Shown: in pieces, positions 13,901-26,413 of the stretch
Layout of the letters: each line of letters starts with the position of its first letter
Position numbering within the stretch: the first letter of the stretch is position 1
From: Sanderia malayensis
Lineage: Eukaryota; Cnidaria; Scyphozoa; Semaeostomeae; Pelagiidae
Assembly (NCBI GenBank): GCA_013076295.1
Contig: RQOL01000863.1
Location: 1,430,180-1,494,179, forward strand
Direction of reading: 5' to 3'
DNA length: 64,000 bases
Notes under the pieces: model-generated
The model's database searches: none
What the model was told of the DNA's origin: nothing
Seen by the model: only the letters and a program-made list of their open reading frames with translations
Translations under genes and position numbers: made by a program

Positions 13901-16900
13901 TTGGGGCTCAATTCTTGAATATTTGAGTCTTTGAGTCTTACAATACTTTTTGTTTGTAATCTCTCAAAGTACAGCGCTTTCGTTCTAAAAAAAGATTGTG
14001 GCTAAACCATGTCGCTATCCTTTAGTGATCCTTTCTTATAGAGAATACATGCTGTAGTGATCAGAGGATTACTGGCAGGTGCCCCCAACGTAGTTCAAGG
14101 GTAATTTGTTTGCTTATTTGTGTAGACAAGCAAGTAAACAAGCTGCCCTTGAAATAGTGTGCCCCTTTTCGTTGCTCAATGTAATGTTATAGACTGCCTG
14201 CGCAGCGACACTTTTGGTTGACATTTTGTAAATAGTTTCTTTGTTATGCTAATTGTGTAATTTGAAACAGATTGTAGTCAGTATTCAGTTGGAGCACGTT
14301 GTGTAAGATATGAGTGCCAAGACATGATTCTATTTCTTACAAGACTTTCCTAAATATTGAGAAAATATTATACTCACTGCTTTTCAAATGTTTTTTATGC
14401 AACAGACTTGATGAATTACTCTGGCTGAACTCAAGTATTATTGCTCTATTGTTTCGTTCCAGAGGGCTCGAACGGCAACGAAGGCAATTCCGACACATCG
14501 TTCGAACCCTTCTCTCCAAATAACCGGGGAGAGAGGATTGTTATTAACGTGGGCGGATCTCGACATGAGACCTACATCGGAACGCTGCACTCAATACCGG
14601 ACACAAGGCTGTTCTGGATAACAGAAAAGCACGCTCTCTCGCCAGAGTACGATCAGGAGAAGCAGGAGTACTTCTTTGATCGACATCCGGGACTGTTTCC
14701 CTACATCCTGGACTATTACAGGACGGGCAAACTGCACTGCCCGGCAGAGATATGCGGGCCTCTTTTTGAAGAAGAATTGCTCTTCTGGGGCATAGACGAG
14801 GCTGTCATTGAGCCCTGCTGCTGGATGAACTATCAGAAACACAGGGATGCCGAGGTAGAAATCACAATCTGTTTATAACATTCTGTCACCCCCTGAAGAT
14901 ATCTGAAACTCTCCAATAACCCCCGGGGGCTTATTTACAAACTCGAAATTTTTCCGCATTCTAATGGCAGATTTAGCCTGGTACATAAAAGCCATAATAC
15001 ATGTTTTTTTATAAGAAACCGGTTTATAAGAAACCTACATCTAAACGCCCTAATATTTAAGAAAGTTTCAGAACTACAAGGAAATATTTAAGAAACGTTT
15101 AAGAAACTTGTAGAACTAAAATGTGGCTAAAAATTAAGAAACTTTTACTACTAGGCCTTGAGCCAGGTTTCTTATAAAAAAACGTGTATAAGTCAATTAA
15201 TCGTGATGTTAACCTGCTGCAATTTACAACACATTAATTTAATTTATAACAATGTTATTTTTGTCATGATTTGTCTCAGTTTCCTTGCAACTAGCTTTCA
15301 AAATGTCGGGCTTATTGGGAGTTAGGGGCGTATTGGAGCGTTTACAATATGTTGGTGTATGCTGCTTGCCCACATGCGCCCTGGATCCATTTTGTATTGA
15401 AATTACGCGTTGTTATTTACTTTTCATTGACTAACAGTAATGACTTTTATGCTTGCAGGTCAATCTACAGTCTTTTGATTCGTTGGACGGAGACGATGAG
15501 AGAAACAGCATTCAACCGTCTGATGTTGAGAATCAGAATCAGAGCGGTGAACAGGAGGGTGATGATCTAGAGCGACGGCCAACCAGGAATTTCATCCAGC
15601 GAAAATGGGCCTTTTGGCAGCCGAAGATTTGGACCACTCTGGAGGAGCCAAATTCATCAAAAGTTGCTCAGGTATTTCATCATTCTTGTTGCTGCTTAAT
15701 GCTTATATCAAGTGTGTTAATGAGTAGTAAATGCGAAGTTCAATGTTTATTTGAGCATAGCAGTTTTTTTAGAACCCACAATACGACGCACGTAACCTTA
15801 TAAACAACATGCCTATAAAGCCTGGTAATTTGAATTGTCTGTTTATCAAATCTGCTATGGGGTTTAACCAGCGTTTCATGCACTTACCCTATTTTTCGTG
15901 TCTATTATAACCCGCTATATCGAGATTCGACTGCATGTTTCATCGGTACTTTTCAAGGCCTTTTTATCCGAATTCAAGCAAAAACATTTTTTCTCCTGTC
16001 CTTAGATCATAGGCTTGATATCAATGAGTCTGATCATTCTGTCAGTGACGACATTCTGCCTTGAAACGCTGCACGTGTTTGCTGACGTCAATTCGATTCA
16101 GAACCGCATACTGTATCACCTGGAAATGATCTGCGTGTCCTGGTTCACACTGGAATTCATTGTGCGTTTGATATTCAGTGCTGAGAAGCTGGCCTTCTTC
16201 AAAAGCCCAATGAATTGGATTGATCTTTGCGCCATCTGCCCATTCTTCCTCGAGATCATACTGCGCAAAAACGACATGAAAACCATCGTTGTGCTACGTG
16301 TTGTGCGCATCACGCGATTATTCCGCATATTCAAGCTATCACGTCACTCTTACGGACTACAGATTCTCGGACACACGCTCAAATCGAGTTGTCGGGAGCT
16401 GTTCCTCCTAGTTTTTTTCCTTTCCATCGCAGTCATTATCTTCTCCAGCTTGATCTACTACGCCGAGAAGGATTTCCAAGGTGATAAATTTGACTCGATA
16501 CCTGGTTCGTTTTGGTGGAGTGTTGTCACAATGACAACGATCGGTTACGGTGACATTGTCCCCAAGACGGTTCCTGGTAAATGCATCGGTATACTGTGTG
16601 CGCTATGCGGTGTTCTTGTTATTGCACTGCCCATACCGGTCATTGTGAATAATTTTTCTCTGTACTACTCACACGCGCAGGCGCGATTGCGCGTCTCTGG
16701 CAAGCGCAAGAAACCGCAGCTTTTTGGTGCCGCAAACGCTCTTCGCATGACAGATCCGTGGGTATCAAACAAGCTGTTACAGAAGCAGCGTTCAGAGCAG
16801 TCCGATTTCACCGCGATTTTGCCGTCGCCTCGACGCACGCCCATCGCCAGCCCGACACCATCGTTGCGTCATTTTGCGGCAGCCGGCGTTTGGGAGCGTA

Positions 16901-18726
16901 AAAATCCGGTACGGCCGACCTTTTCAAGAACGTCACCATGTCCAAGCATGAATTCTTCGCTGAATTCACGCCCGAGCGTGAAATCACCTCCTGCTTCGAG
17001 GAAGGTCAGCAACTCTGAGGATCAAACAGCGATGAAGACATCCAGTCCGTCTCGCTCGAGACCCATGCAGCTGCCAGTGATTCGATTATCGCCAAATTAC
17101 GAAAGTCCAAGCATCAATGTTAGTCCACCGAGCACACCGAGTAAGACGAATAGTCAGAATCAAAGCTCAATTGGGACACCGTTTCCATCTTCACCGTTTC
17201 CCGAGTCATCTGTGTACTCGAATGATGGGTTGTACACGCCTAAAACTAGCACGTGTCCATCACGGCAGGATATCTCGCCGTTGCATTCGCCGCTGTTTCT
17301 CTGCAGCCCGGGAAAGTCGACGCTGAGCACTGGCTTCAGTGACATGATCACAATGCCAAGTACGCCAAATAGCCTGAGCACTTCGTCATCCAAGTTGGCA
17401 AGTCCGCGCGGACGAATGGGTCGGCGTAACGGCATCTGTATCCTTGGCTATCAGAATAAGTTGCCGCAGAGGCGAAAGCCGACGAACCGTCGCGTAAGAA
17501 AGCTATCAAACCGCTCCAACTTAGACAGTAGCGATTCACAAATGTCCAGCCGACGGCAGTCAAGGACCATGAGCTTGCGCGATGGGAAGTCTTGTCTGTC
17601 GGCACCGTCACCTGGCGTGAGCAAGACTTTGTTCGAAGTTTCACGACGGCTTGAAATCATGTTGCCGGAGGAAGTTGAGCAAACTACCGCGGAGAAATCA
17701 CCGACGCGGAAATCTACGTTGATCAGCAATGAATCGATGAAGAGCCAGTTCTCCAGTCGATCCTCGTCGCCTTTGGTGCGTCAACGCGCGACGAGCAGCG
17801 CGTTAGCTTCGTTCAGCTCGCCAGAGACAGAATCGCCCAAGGAGAAGCTGAATAATTCTCAATCGTTGGCGCAGAGTGAGGAAAACGTGCCCAAACTGGA
17901 ATCCGTGGCCAACGGGGCGATTTTCAAGCGGCGCACGAATCAGCGGTCGCGAGAATGTACGGTTGATTCGACATCTACTTGCGGCAGAACGGCAGACATT
18001 TTCCAACAATCTGATGAACTATCGATCGGTGTTGTGAACGCAGACCTGACGTTCTTGACCATTATGGATACGTCAAGGAACAGCGATAGTTCGCTGCTGA
18101 GCCCGAAATCAAAATCACTTGACGATGTCAGGTGTGCAGCGACCAAGATGGCAGACACACGTAAAGTCCTCAGCGTTAGCAGTTCGCCGAACTCTCCCAG
18201 CTCAGGCAAATTTCAGTTCACAGTTTCATCAGGCGTTGAAAAATCTTTTTTAGGCAGCAAAGGAAACCAGAAAATACCACTCAAAGACGTGTCACCGGGA
18301 GTAAAATTAAAATCATCAGGGTTGAACGTCAAGAAAGGTATCCGTAGCGTAGGTAATCCAAAATCACCATCACAGAGCAATGCTTCAGATCCACACAGTT
18401 TTCGGTCTAAAAAAGTTGCGCACGCTATCACATTGGATGTCAACGAAAGAGATTTCCTAACGCAGTCGTCACCCGTCGCATCGAGGAAAATCGCTAGTGC
18501 AGCGCGTAGTCCGTGGGCGAGTCGTGTTAGCCATGTACACGATTCTGGTGTGTACAGTATGTCTTTGTCGCAGACTCAAGATGCATGCACGCTCGACCTA
18601 CCTTTGGACAATTTGTCAGAAAGTCCTGTCAGTGATAAAGAAGCTGGTGGGCCTGCTGGAGAACCGTGCAGAGAAACACTACTCCTTCACATCGATAGCA
18701 GTTGTCCGGAGACATCTCATTTCTAG
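10949..18726 (+). CDS. KCNC: Shaw/Kv3-type voltage-gated potassium channel with long C-terminal tail
   Basis: Pore-forming alpha subunit of a delayed-rectifier-type K+ channel in the plasma membrane. Four exons in phase: 10949-11108, 14463-14854, 15459-15671, 16006-18726; 1161 residues. The T1 tetramerisation domain (about 78-183) is Kv3-like: [31 protein letters not shown] and the zinc-site EPCCW. S1 is about 256-277, S2 293-312, S3 325-341. S4 (about 350-370) has regularly spaced Arg ([14 protein letters not shown]). The filter is TMTTIGYGD (about 430-438) and the S6 hinge reads PIP rather than PVP. After S6 come about 680 residues rich in Ser/Pro/Arg, all in one exon, much longer than vertebrate Kv3 tails. 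The start is the first ATG of the open frame at 10949. Family assignment is firm; the KCNC paralogue is not. Confidence 0.9.
11988..12330. mobile_element. ACACGTTTTTT element, long copy
   Basis: Begins ACACGTTTTTT and ends AAAAAACGTGT, with internal TTTCTTA/TAAGAAA repeats. Related to 14999-15187 and 62646-62814. Lies in the long first intron of the Kv gene. Confidence 0.6.
14999..15187. mobile_element. ACACGTTTTTT element in a Kv intron
   Basis: Left end ACATGTTTTTTTATAAGAAACC pairs with right end GGTTTCTTATAAAAAAACGTGT. Interior has repeated TTTAAGAAAC and CTAGGCCTTGAGCC. Confidence 0.7.
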
Positions 18727-20393
18727 ATCGTAAAATTTCTGGTAAAATTTGATTAACGTATGTTACATTTTCTCGTTCTCTACCATTGAGGGCCTAATGC
18801 ACGGCGCACTCCACCCCGGCGTGTGAGGTACGCTGCTTTGGACTTTCGCCACCATGTACAGTATGTTTTACGCGTAATGAAATTATGCTATAGTTGCTAT
18901 TATTGTTAATACTATCTCGATTCAATGTAAGACAACATTACGATATTCTGTATTGCGTATAGTTTTACTCTACGTCTGCTAAAACTGTGCCTTTAACTTT
19001 TTGTGTCAGCATGAAATTCACCAGAACATTTCGCAGTCATCGGCCTACTTAACCTTCAGTAATAACTTTCGCGAACGTGACTCTGGCCGCTTAGCGTTCA
19101 TTCGAGGCCAGCCTCTTTCTGGTTTATAAAAGAGAGAGAACAACTCTTTTTGCGCATACTATGTTGAGCTTCATCGTATTTCATGTAGAGCGCCGTAATC
19201 ATATATTTATTTATTTAATGTCAGTGTGAACTTGGAATTGCTGATTTTATTTAGGAATTTTTTCTAACTTACTGCATTGTTTTGTAAACTCTTGGGACGT
19301 TCATAACATGTGTATTTGTATATTAAAGCAGGGATGCTACTACAAATAGGGGGTACTACAAATTATGAATTAATAGTATTCAATAATATTTATTTTGTAA
19401 CCTGGTCGGGTGTTTTTTTCATATCTTATGGAAATTTTTAATGCGTAATTTGGCTATCTTTGACAGTGTCCTCTTTGCCTGGCATTACATGTTTGCAAAT
19501 AATGTCCGTTTCCAATTCTCCCAAGCACATAATGGAGGGTTTTGGGTTATCCAAAGAAGTCGGGTTGCTGCTAGAGCAATACGAGTGGTAAGTTGTCACA
19601 TGTTGGGACTGAAAGCGGGACGACATGTTTGATGGTCCAATCAATCCAGGACATCCCCGGCTGACATTGAACTTGGGGCGCGGGAATACGCAGAATTCCC
19701 GCGACGAATGCTTACGCAACAAAACAATTGGTCTGCCATGCCAATAGACGTCCGCATCCCAGCTCCTCCCAGCCCAGGGAAAGAACCTCTGACATGAGTC
19801 TGACGACAAGATATTGAAAGTAGAGCTCAGTGAAATTCCCTGAAAGAGTATTGTTATCATTATTAACTCATTGGAAATGTTAGATTTCATTGTTATCGAA
19901 GCGACTTGAAGATTATCAAGAAAGTTTTACGAAAAGGTATACCTTTATATCACCTTGATATCTGTTATTTTATTGGGCCTGGCCCCACGTTTTTTGTATA
20001 TAGTCATGATGATAAATATATGGATACAGGAAAAAGAATTATTCAGCAATATTGTGCTTTATGTTCATAAATATATTGTCGATACATAATGGCCAAATGT
20101 TTTAATATTCTCATTATCTCTATGCACAATTCTGTATTTGCATCGTCAAATTATGAAATTGCTGGAAATGCTTTGCAGAAGGGTCTTTTCCAGATGTCAG
20201 CGAAAGGCCTTTTTGGATGAGCGACTTTTAGGAACAACATTGTACATTCCCTTATGCCTATCGTTTAGCTGACGACGTCGAAACGAAATGCCGATATTAA
20301 CATCTACGCCAGATCATCTTATGAAGTGTCTATTTTTGTTTGATCTTAACAGATATGCATTAGAAAAACAACAACAGATAAATCAATAGAAAA
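18727..20393. other. Kv 3' region and spacer before TRAF6
   Basis: Probably contains the 3' untranslated region of the Kv gene, then intergenic DNA. A 150-codon open frame on the minus strand (19438-19890) has no recognisable domain and no splice support. Nothing else seen. Confidence 0.4.
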
Positions 20394-23300
20394 ATGGATG
20401 GTCTTGTATCAGGATCTACAATAATAGTTGACGACTCTCCTAGACGGAACAGTTCCACTGGTGGTACAAAGAACACAGATGTGCAAAATAGCATCGTTGA
20501 CAATGATGACATTGCTGAAGGATTTGATGAAAATTTTGACCCTCCCGTCACTTCAATGGTTGAATGTCCCATATGTCTTCTTGTCCTACGAAATCCAGTT
20601 CAAACAGAATGTGGACATCGGTTCTGCAACAAATGCATTCTCAGAGTGATCACGTTAGTTTCAGTTTATCTCCACCACTTATCAACTTTTGATTTTATTT
20701 ATACAGGAGAATCCTCTTGCTTAGAATCTCTAGATATGTAGCAAACCACATTTACGGGAATTCCCATTAACTTCCCAATTTTTTTTCAATTCTATAAATA
20801 TCTAAAAATCTAGTGCATCAAACCACATCAAAGAACAATTTATGCTGAGTTTGGCAAACTCTTGATGTTGTGAAATATGTTTTGCTTTTTAATTTTTAAT
20901 ATTTTATGATTCACTGTTATGTGAAAGTTAAAGGGCCAAGAATAAACTCATACCTTTCTATATTTTAGGGAAGGCAGGAAAAAGTGCCCTATTGATAATG
21001 AAGACTTGGATGAAACACAGGTAATGTTTTGCGCCTAATGCTTGAAGTAGTCCTTCTGTCACTGTTCTTTTTGTTACTTAAAATTACAGTTCATGGGTGA
21101 AGGATAAGATGACTTGAAGAATTTTGCATTTCTTCCATAGGTGTACCCTGATAATTTCATTAAACGAGAAATCCTCATGCTCAGGGTCAGATGTAGAAAT
21201 TTCACTAACTGTGGTTGTGATTGGACAGGACATTTGAAAGAGTTAGAGGTTAGCAATGATGTACACATGTCATTTTCTACCCTTATCTGTATATCCTAAT
21301 GCAATGAAATTATCACATTTGGAGATGCTTCAACAGGGGATAATTTTTACTAGTATTATTATTATTATTATTATTATTACTATTATTATGAGATTTAAAG
21401 ATAAATTATCTTAAGGATTGACACTTAGATGTCTATCCCTTGAAAAAGGACCAATTTTCACCATGTCAACCAAAGAGTTACTATCCGTAGCATCCACAGC
21501 TCATGGGACTATGCAAGTCTGTGTTCATTACCTTATGAGTTCTATGAAGCTGCATGGGAGGGGGGCATAGTTTATTTTTGAAGCTCCTAAGGAAGCTTAT
21601 TGGGGAGGGAGGGGTACTGGAGTTTTTACGGCATTTTTTCGGAATTTTCCAAGAAGTTCATTAACATTTCCCCTTTTAGCAGCATCTGCTAAAATTCTGA
21701 TTGTATCCCGAGTGTTATATCCTAAACTACATTTCATTCTGCTCGATCGCCATTCATTTTTAACACTCATGCGTGCTAACTAATTAATTAATATATTTAA
21801 TTATTTTGGGAGCTTTCACCTCACATCTGAGGTCTTCTCAGCCAAATGTAGTTCATTAATATTGTAGAGTGTTTGTATATGTCCTTGGAAGCTTTGTTTG
21901 AAAGCTAAATGCCCAACATTACCATTTCTATTGTAGGCCCATCTGGGTGTATGTCCGTTTCAAAGGGTAGAATGCACTAATGGTTGTGGAGTAACTTTGT
22001 ACAGAAGAGATATGAAAAGGCATCTCACAGAGGAATGTGAAAAGCGAATTGAAGAATGCCGTTATTGTAAGATGAAAATTGTTTTCAAGAACATCAATGT
22101 AAGCTTCTATTTTCATTCCTACAAATATTTGTTTGTAATTTTTGGGTTTTATAGTTTTTAATACCGTAAATCTTGAAATAAGACCACCTTCGAATAAGCC
22201 CTCCCCTTGAATAAGCCCCCATCCTGATAATCATTTGCAAGGATATTGAGGCCAAGTTTCCAGACATTGAAATTGTTTAGTGAATGTATTGCAAATAACA
22301 GCAAGTTCAAACCAATAACCTTATTGATTGGCTGCATCGTATAGCTTTTATTTTGCTTAATACTGAACAATTATCCATAAATTTCGTTTTTGTAAATAAG
22401 CCCCCGGAAGCTTATTCGATGATTTACGGTATTTAATTGGAATGTGGACAAGAATAAAATGGAATCTAATAAGTGGACAATCTATAAAGGAAGTTGGTTA
22501 TAATAAGATTTTGCTGGATGGGAAAACTCTACTGCGAAGTACTGTAGTTCCTTGATTTGGTGCCACACAGTACTGTTAATTCCGGTACTTGAAAAGATGC
22601 AGTTATTTCTTGGGGGACGCAAATTTTGCCTGTTTGAGTATTTCATATCTCTTTGTTTCTTTGTTGTAGGAGCATTGCTCAAAATGTCCAAGCTACCCAG
22701 TTCTTTGTCCAAATGAATGTACCACAAATGTCATGCAGAGAGAGAAGGTGAGTCTACATTCAAGCGTTTTCATATGTGCTTAGTTGAGAATTCTATGGAA
22801 GAGAATAGACAAAACAAGCTGACGCATGTTATCTTCTATGTTTGATAGTTGGAAGACCATCTACAATACGAATGCCCAAACTCAATTGTCAGTTGCCCGT
22901 TTGCACTTATGGGCTGTACCTTTGAGGTGAGTTGCAAAATCAACAGATTTATACTTTCATTTGATTAAGAAAGTTGATGTGTTATTTGCATCTTCAATTT
23001 GTAATAGAGCACATAGCTTATATATTGTAAATTAAAAATACAGTCTACTCTTGATAAGTGGAACCTGCACGGGACCGAAAAAATGGCTCCAGTTATCGAA
23101 TGTTCCACTTAACCGAATTATAGTTTTGTTGATGCAAATCCAAGGGACCGGAGAAATTGGTTCCACTAAATGAAAGTTCCACTTAACGAAAGTTCCACTT
23201 ATCCGGGGTTCCACTTATCGAAAGTAGATTGTATAGCGATTCACTAGGATGTGGCAATTGTTATCTTACATTGGATGTTTTTATGTGACAAACAAGTAGT

Positions 23301-24957
23301 GGTGACAAAATATAACGACACAAAACTTCCATGCGACTCAAAATAAACATTTAGACAACAAAAGGCCATTGTACTTGAACAATGGGATAGTTATGTTGTG
23401 TTCTTTTATGCATGTATTTATACTGCGGTAAGGATTTACATGTGTCTGATTTCCAGGGCCCACGAGCCGAGGTGAACAAGCATTTCGACCAATCAATGAT
23501 GATTCATATGACAGAGATGAACAAGAAATTTGCGCAACTCAGCAAGCAAGTAGAAGACGTTGTCGTTCCTGTGCGAAGTTTAAAAAACGCGTCTACATCT
23601 GAATTGACGCAAAAGATTATCGAACTTGACATGAAGGTGCGTGCTGTTCTGTTTTGTTTGGCTTGTGTTCATCCTTATGATTGTTCTTATGCTTATGCGC
23701 AAGCTTATGCTTATGCACGTGCTTATGTTTGTGCGTGTGATGGTTTCTAATTTGGCAAGTTTACAAGTACCACGCAACATTATGTATTCTTTTGCATCTA
23801 TTTCGTATTCCTGGTAGCATTGCCATAATATCAAGTCTATCTGCATATCCTTGTGTTTATGTTCACTCTCATCCTCGTGCTTATGCCCACTCTCTCATCC
23901 TTGTGCTTATGCTCACTCTCATCCTTGTGCCTATGCGTTTCTGCTGCAGGTAACAGAAAACTCAACTGAGGTGCATCAGAGCAAGGACAAAGCGGAGCAG
24001 GGCGTCCAATTGGCAGAGCTCTACTATTCAACACTGAACAACCAGATTAGCAAACTAGAACAGAACATCAAAACTTTATCCGATAAATCAGACACACGGG
24101 ACCAAATGATTTCGGAATTGCAGGCGAAAATGTGGAGTGGCAATTTTGTATGGAAGATCAATAACTTTGAGCACCTCTTCCAGCAAGCAACAAGCGGTGA
24201 GGTTCCGGCAATTCACAGTGTGCCATTCTACAGTGGAATTCCAGGTATGTAAAAGACTCTTTCTTCATTGCTAGGCGCATCATTTGGTGCTTGAGTGACC
24301 CATCCCCCGCCCGAATTTGGCGAGAGTTCTTGTACAACAGACACTGCTTGTACAATGGAATACCGCCATAAGTGCAAAATGGCAATACCGAATAGGGAAA
24401 TTCGGAGCAATAGGATTATGAAGTGATTGATAAGTGAATTGCCTTGGGAACATTTTGTATGCTCACTTTGCTGACCAGGTAGCCACATCTGCTTATAAAA
24501 CAAGCCAGTTGATGGCCATTATATCACGAGGCTCCATTCCATCATATAAGTTTGTTAATTGAGATGCTGCGATCGAGATACAAAGTTTAAGGCTTGGTTT
24601 GCTTGCTTTGTAGGCTACAAGATGTGTCTTCGTGTGAATTTGTACGGCGTGGATTCAGGTTCAAGTACGCACGTGTCAATGTTCGTGCATCTAATGCAAG
24701 GGGACTTTGATTCGATCCTGTCTTGGCCATTCCCTGGCAAGATCATTCTCACAGCCGTTGACCAGAGCGAAGATGAGCAGTTCCACGTGAGAGAAACACT
24801 TGTGTCTCGTCCCGGCCTGCAGGCATTTCTGCGACCGAAAACCCCGCGAAATCACAAGGGATATGGCTACGTAGAGATGATCTCCCACACTGTTCTCAGG
24901 ACTCGTGAGTACATTAAGAACAATACCATGATTGTGCATGTCTGTGTGGAGATATGA
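20394..24957 (+). CDS. TRAF6: TRAF6 homologue (RING E3 ubiquitin ligase adaptor)
   Basis: TNF-receptor-associated factor that makes K63-linked ubiquitin chains downstream of TLR/IL-1R and TNFR-type receptors in other animals. Nine exons in phase: 20394-20653, 20969-21020, 21141-21248, 21937-22098, 22670-22747, 22849-22926, 23457-23636, 23950-24244, 24614-24957; 518 residues, near human TRAF6 (522). RING at about 58-96: [13 protein letters not shown], and CPID with Asp as the last zinc ligand, as in TRAF6. Then FPDNF-like [11 protein letters not shown] and several Cys/His TRAF zinc fingers (to about 245), a coiled coil (about 250-365) and a TRAF-C/MATH domain from about 370 ([22 protein letters not shown]). 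The Arg of the ligand groove (KMCLRV) is kept; the human Phe in GFGY is Tyr here. A pogo-like MITE and a minisatellite lie in its introns. Confidence 0.95.
22162..22431. mobile_element. MITE in a TRAF6 intron, CCGTAAAT type
   Basis: Ends TACCGTAAATC and GATTTACGGTA are complementary; interior has AATAAGCCCTCCCC and GTAAATAAGCCCCC. No coding capacity. Confidence 0.65.
23041..23231. mobile_element. Pogo-like MITE in a TRAF6 intron, CAGTCTACTCTTGATAAG type
   Basis: Left CAGTCTACTCTTGATAAGTG, right CACTTATCGAAAGTAGATTG, flanked by TA. Interior repeats GTTCCACTTA. Confidence 0.75.
23680..23940. repeat. Imperfect CTTATGC/CTCATCCTTGTG minisatellite in a TRAF6 intron
   Basis: Repeats of GCTTATGCxCA near 23690-23730 and of CACTCTCATCCTTGTGCTTA near 23863-23938. 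Open in some frames, but between two confirmed exons. Confidence 0.75.
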
Positions 24958-25026
24958 GAAATTTCAAGCGAACAGGCTGTTAAAAATAATGTCTTATTTT
25001 GTAACATTTTTCAATATGACATTATA

Positions 25027-25174
25027 CAGTAAAAACCCGCATATAAGAACCAATGGATTAAGAACCTTCAGGGTGATTTTGCTGCTCAAAACAATAGACA
25101 AAACAATAGCCTATTGTCTTGGAACAATGGGCTGGAAGGAAAATTTACAGGTTTTTATACGCGGGTTTTTACTG
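25027..25174. mobile_element. Pogo-like MITE, CAGTAAAAACCCGCATATAAG family, copy 1
   Basis: 148 bp. Left end CAGTAAAAACCCGCATATAA, right end TTATACGCGGGTTTTTACTG, flanked by TA on both sides. CAGT ends with TA target are typical of pogo/Tigger elements. Confidence 0.8.
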
Positions 25175-25918
25175 TACCATAACTCCTTGAATAAGGCTCG
25201 TGCAGCTTATTTCAAAATGGATTTTTAGGTGAGGGCTTGTTTGAGGGGGGCTTATTCAAAAGTGGGGGGGTTTTCAAGGATTTGTGGTGCTGCTCCTCCT
25301 GTTTCTAAATTAAACTAAAATCTCTATTAACGGAAAACCCTTTACAGCAAACATTTCTCAACAATCGAACATTGTTCTAATCCAAAATGTCAAAACTATC
25401 GTAATTATCATCCATACAGCAGACAATTGTTTGTGACCAACAATAACACTTTGTCTGCCCGTTATACGGAGGAACTTATACACTGTGGCCAGCTAGCCAA
25501 TCAGAAGAATTTAATTGCTTTATTATTGTATTCATTGGTTGATAATTATTTCGTTGTTTCATCCCTCATCTCGCTATCGAGATAGCTATTGTTTTAGAAA
25601 TTTCAGACTTATTTTCACAATTGCAGCATTTTATTGTTTTTGCTCTGATTTCTGCAATTAATAAACCATAGTAAGAATAATTTCATATAACCAAGAGACA
25701 GGCTTCTCTGTGCATAATTCTAATATGTTTTAGTTAACTAATGCAAGTGAGAAATAGCAAGCGTAGTTTCATTAATAAAAACATGCCAAGCAACAGAGGC
25801 TGTTTTTAATGATTTGCTTCCTTTTTTACACCGAGTGGTAAAATAAAGATGTTTTAGGTCCATTGTAGTTGATGGTGATAGCTTTGTGCTGCTTTCGTCA
25901 ATTTTGCTTCTTTGAGTA

Positions 25919-26063
25919 CAGTAAAAACCCGCATGTAAGAACCAGTGGATTAAGAACCTTCTGGGTGATATTTCTGCTCAAAACAATAGAAAACAATAGA
26001 CTATTGTCTTGGAACAATAGGCTGGATGGAAATTTACAGGTTCTTACATGCAGGTTTTTACTG
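25919..26063. mobile_element. Pogo-like MITE, copy 2
   Basis: 145 bp, highly similar to 25027-25174 and also flanked by TA. Internal shared words: GAACCTTC, CAAAACAATAGA, CTATTGTCTTGGAACAA. Confidence 0.8.
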
Positions 26064-26413
26064 TATTTTATTTTTATAGAATGTCTCTTTGCTTCTTTGT
26101 TTATGCAAACAACCATTGATTACAGTATCATTAATAAAGTTATTAACCTTGCTGTGATCATGTTTGTGGTATCACGCATCATATCATATATAGTATCAGA
26201 ATTTCAACTGAACACATTATCAAATTTGTTATGAAAGTATTTCACTATTCATTTGATTAAAATGACATGCTGTCAGCTTCACTTGAGCTTTGTCCATACA
26301 TTGGTGTCGCATCTACAATGGTCATCACCTACAACAGGAATGCAAATACGCTTCTTAATTCTGCAAACACTGCTTTCTGCAGTAAATATCAGTGGAAGCA
26401 ATATTGAACTGTA

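Larger units (their letters stand above)
24958..26413. other. Convergent spacer between TRAF6 and LTO1 homologues
   Basis: Holds 3' untranslated sequence of both neighbours and two near-identical short inverted-repeat elements (25027-25174 and 25919-26063). AT-rich otherwise; no gene seen. Confidence 0.5.

Noticed and set aside
19438..19890. 150-codon open frame on the minus strand after the Kv gene
   Set aside because: No recognisable domain, no splice support, and it lies in the probable 3' region of the Kv gene. Treated as chance.
23412..24034. Tyr/Ala-rich open stretch around the CTTATGC repeat as coding
   Set aside because: The TRAF6 exons on each side join in phase 0 across it; the repeat is intronic.
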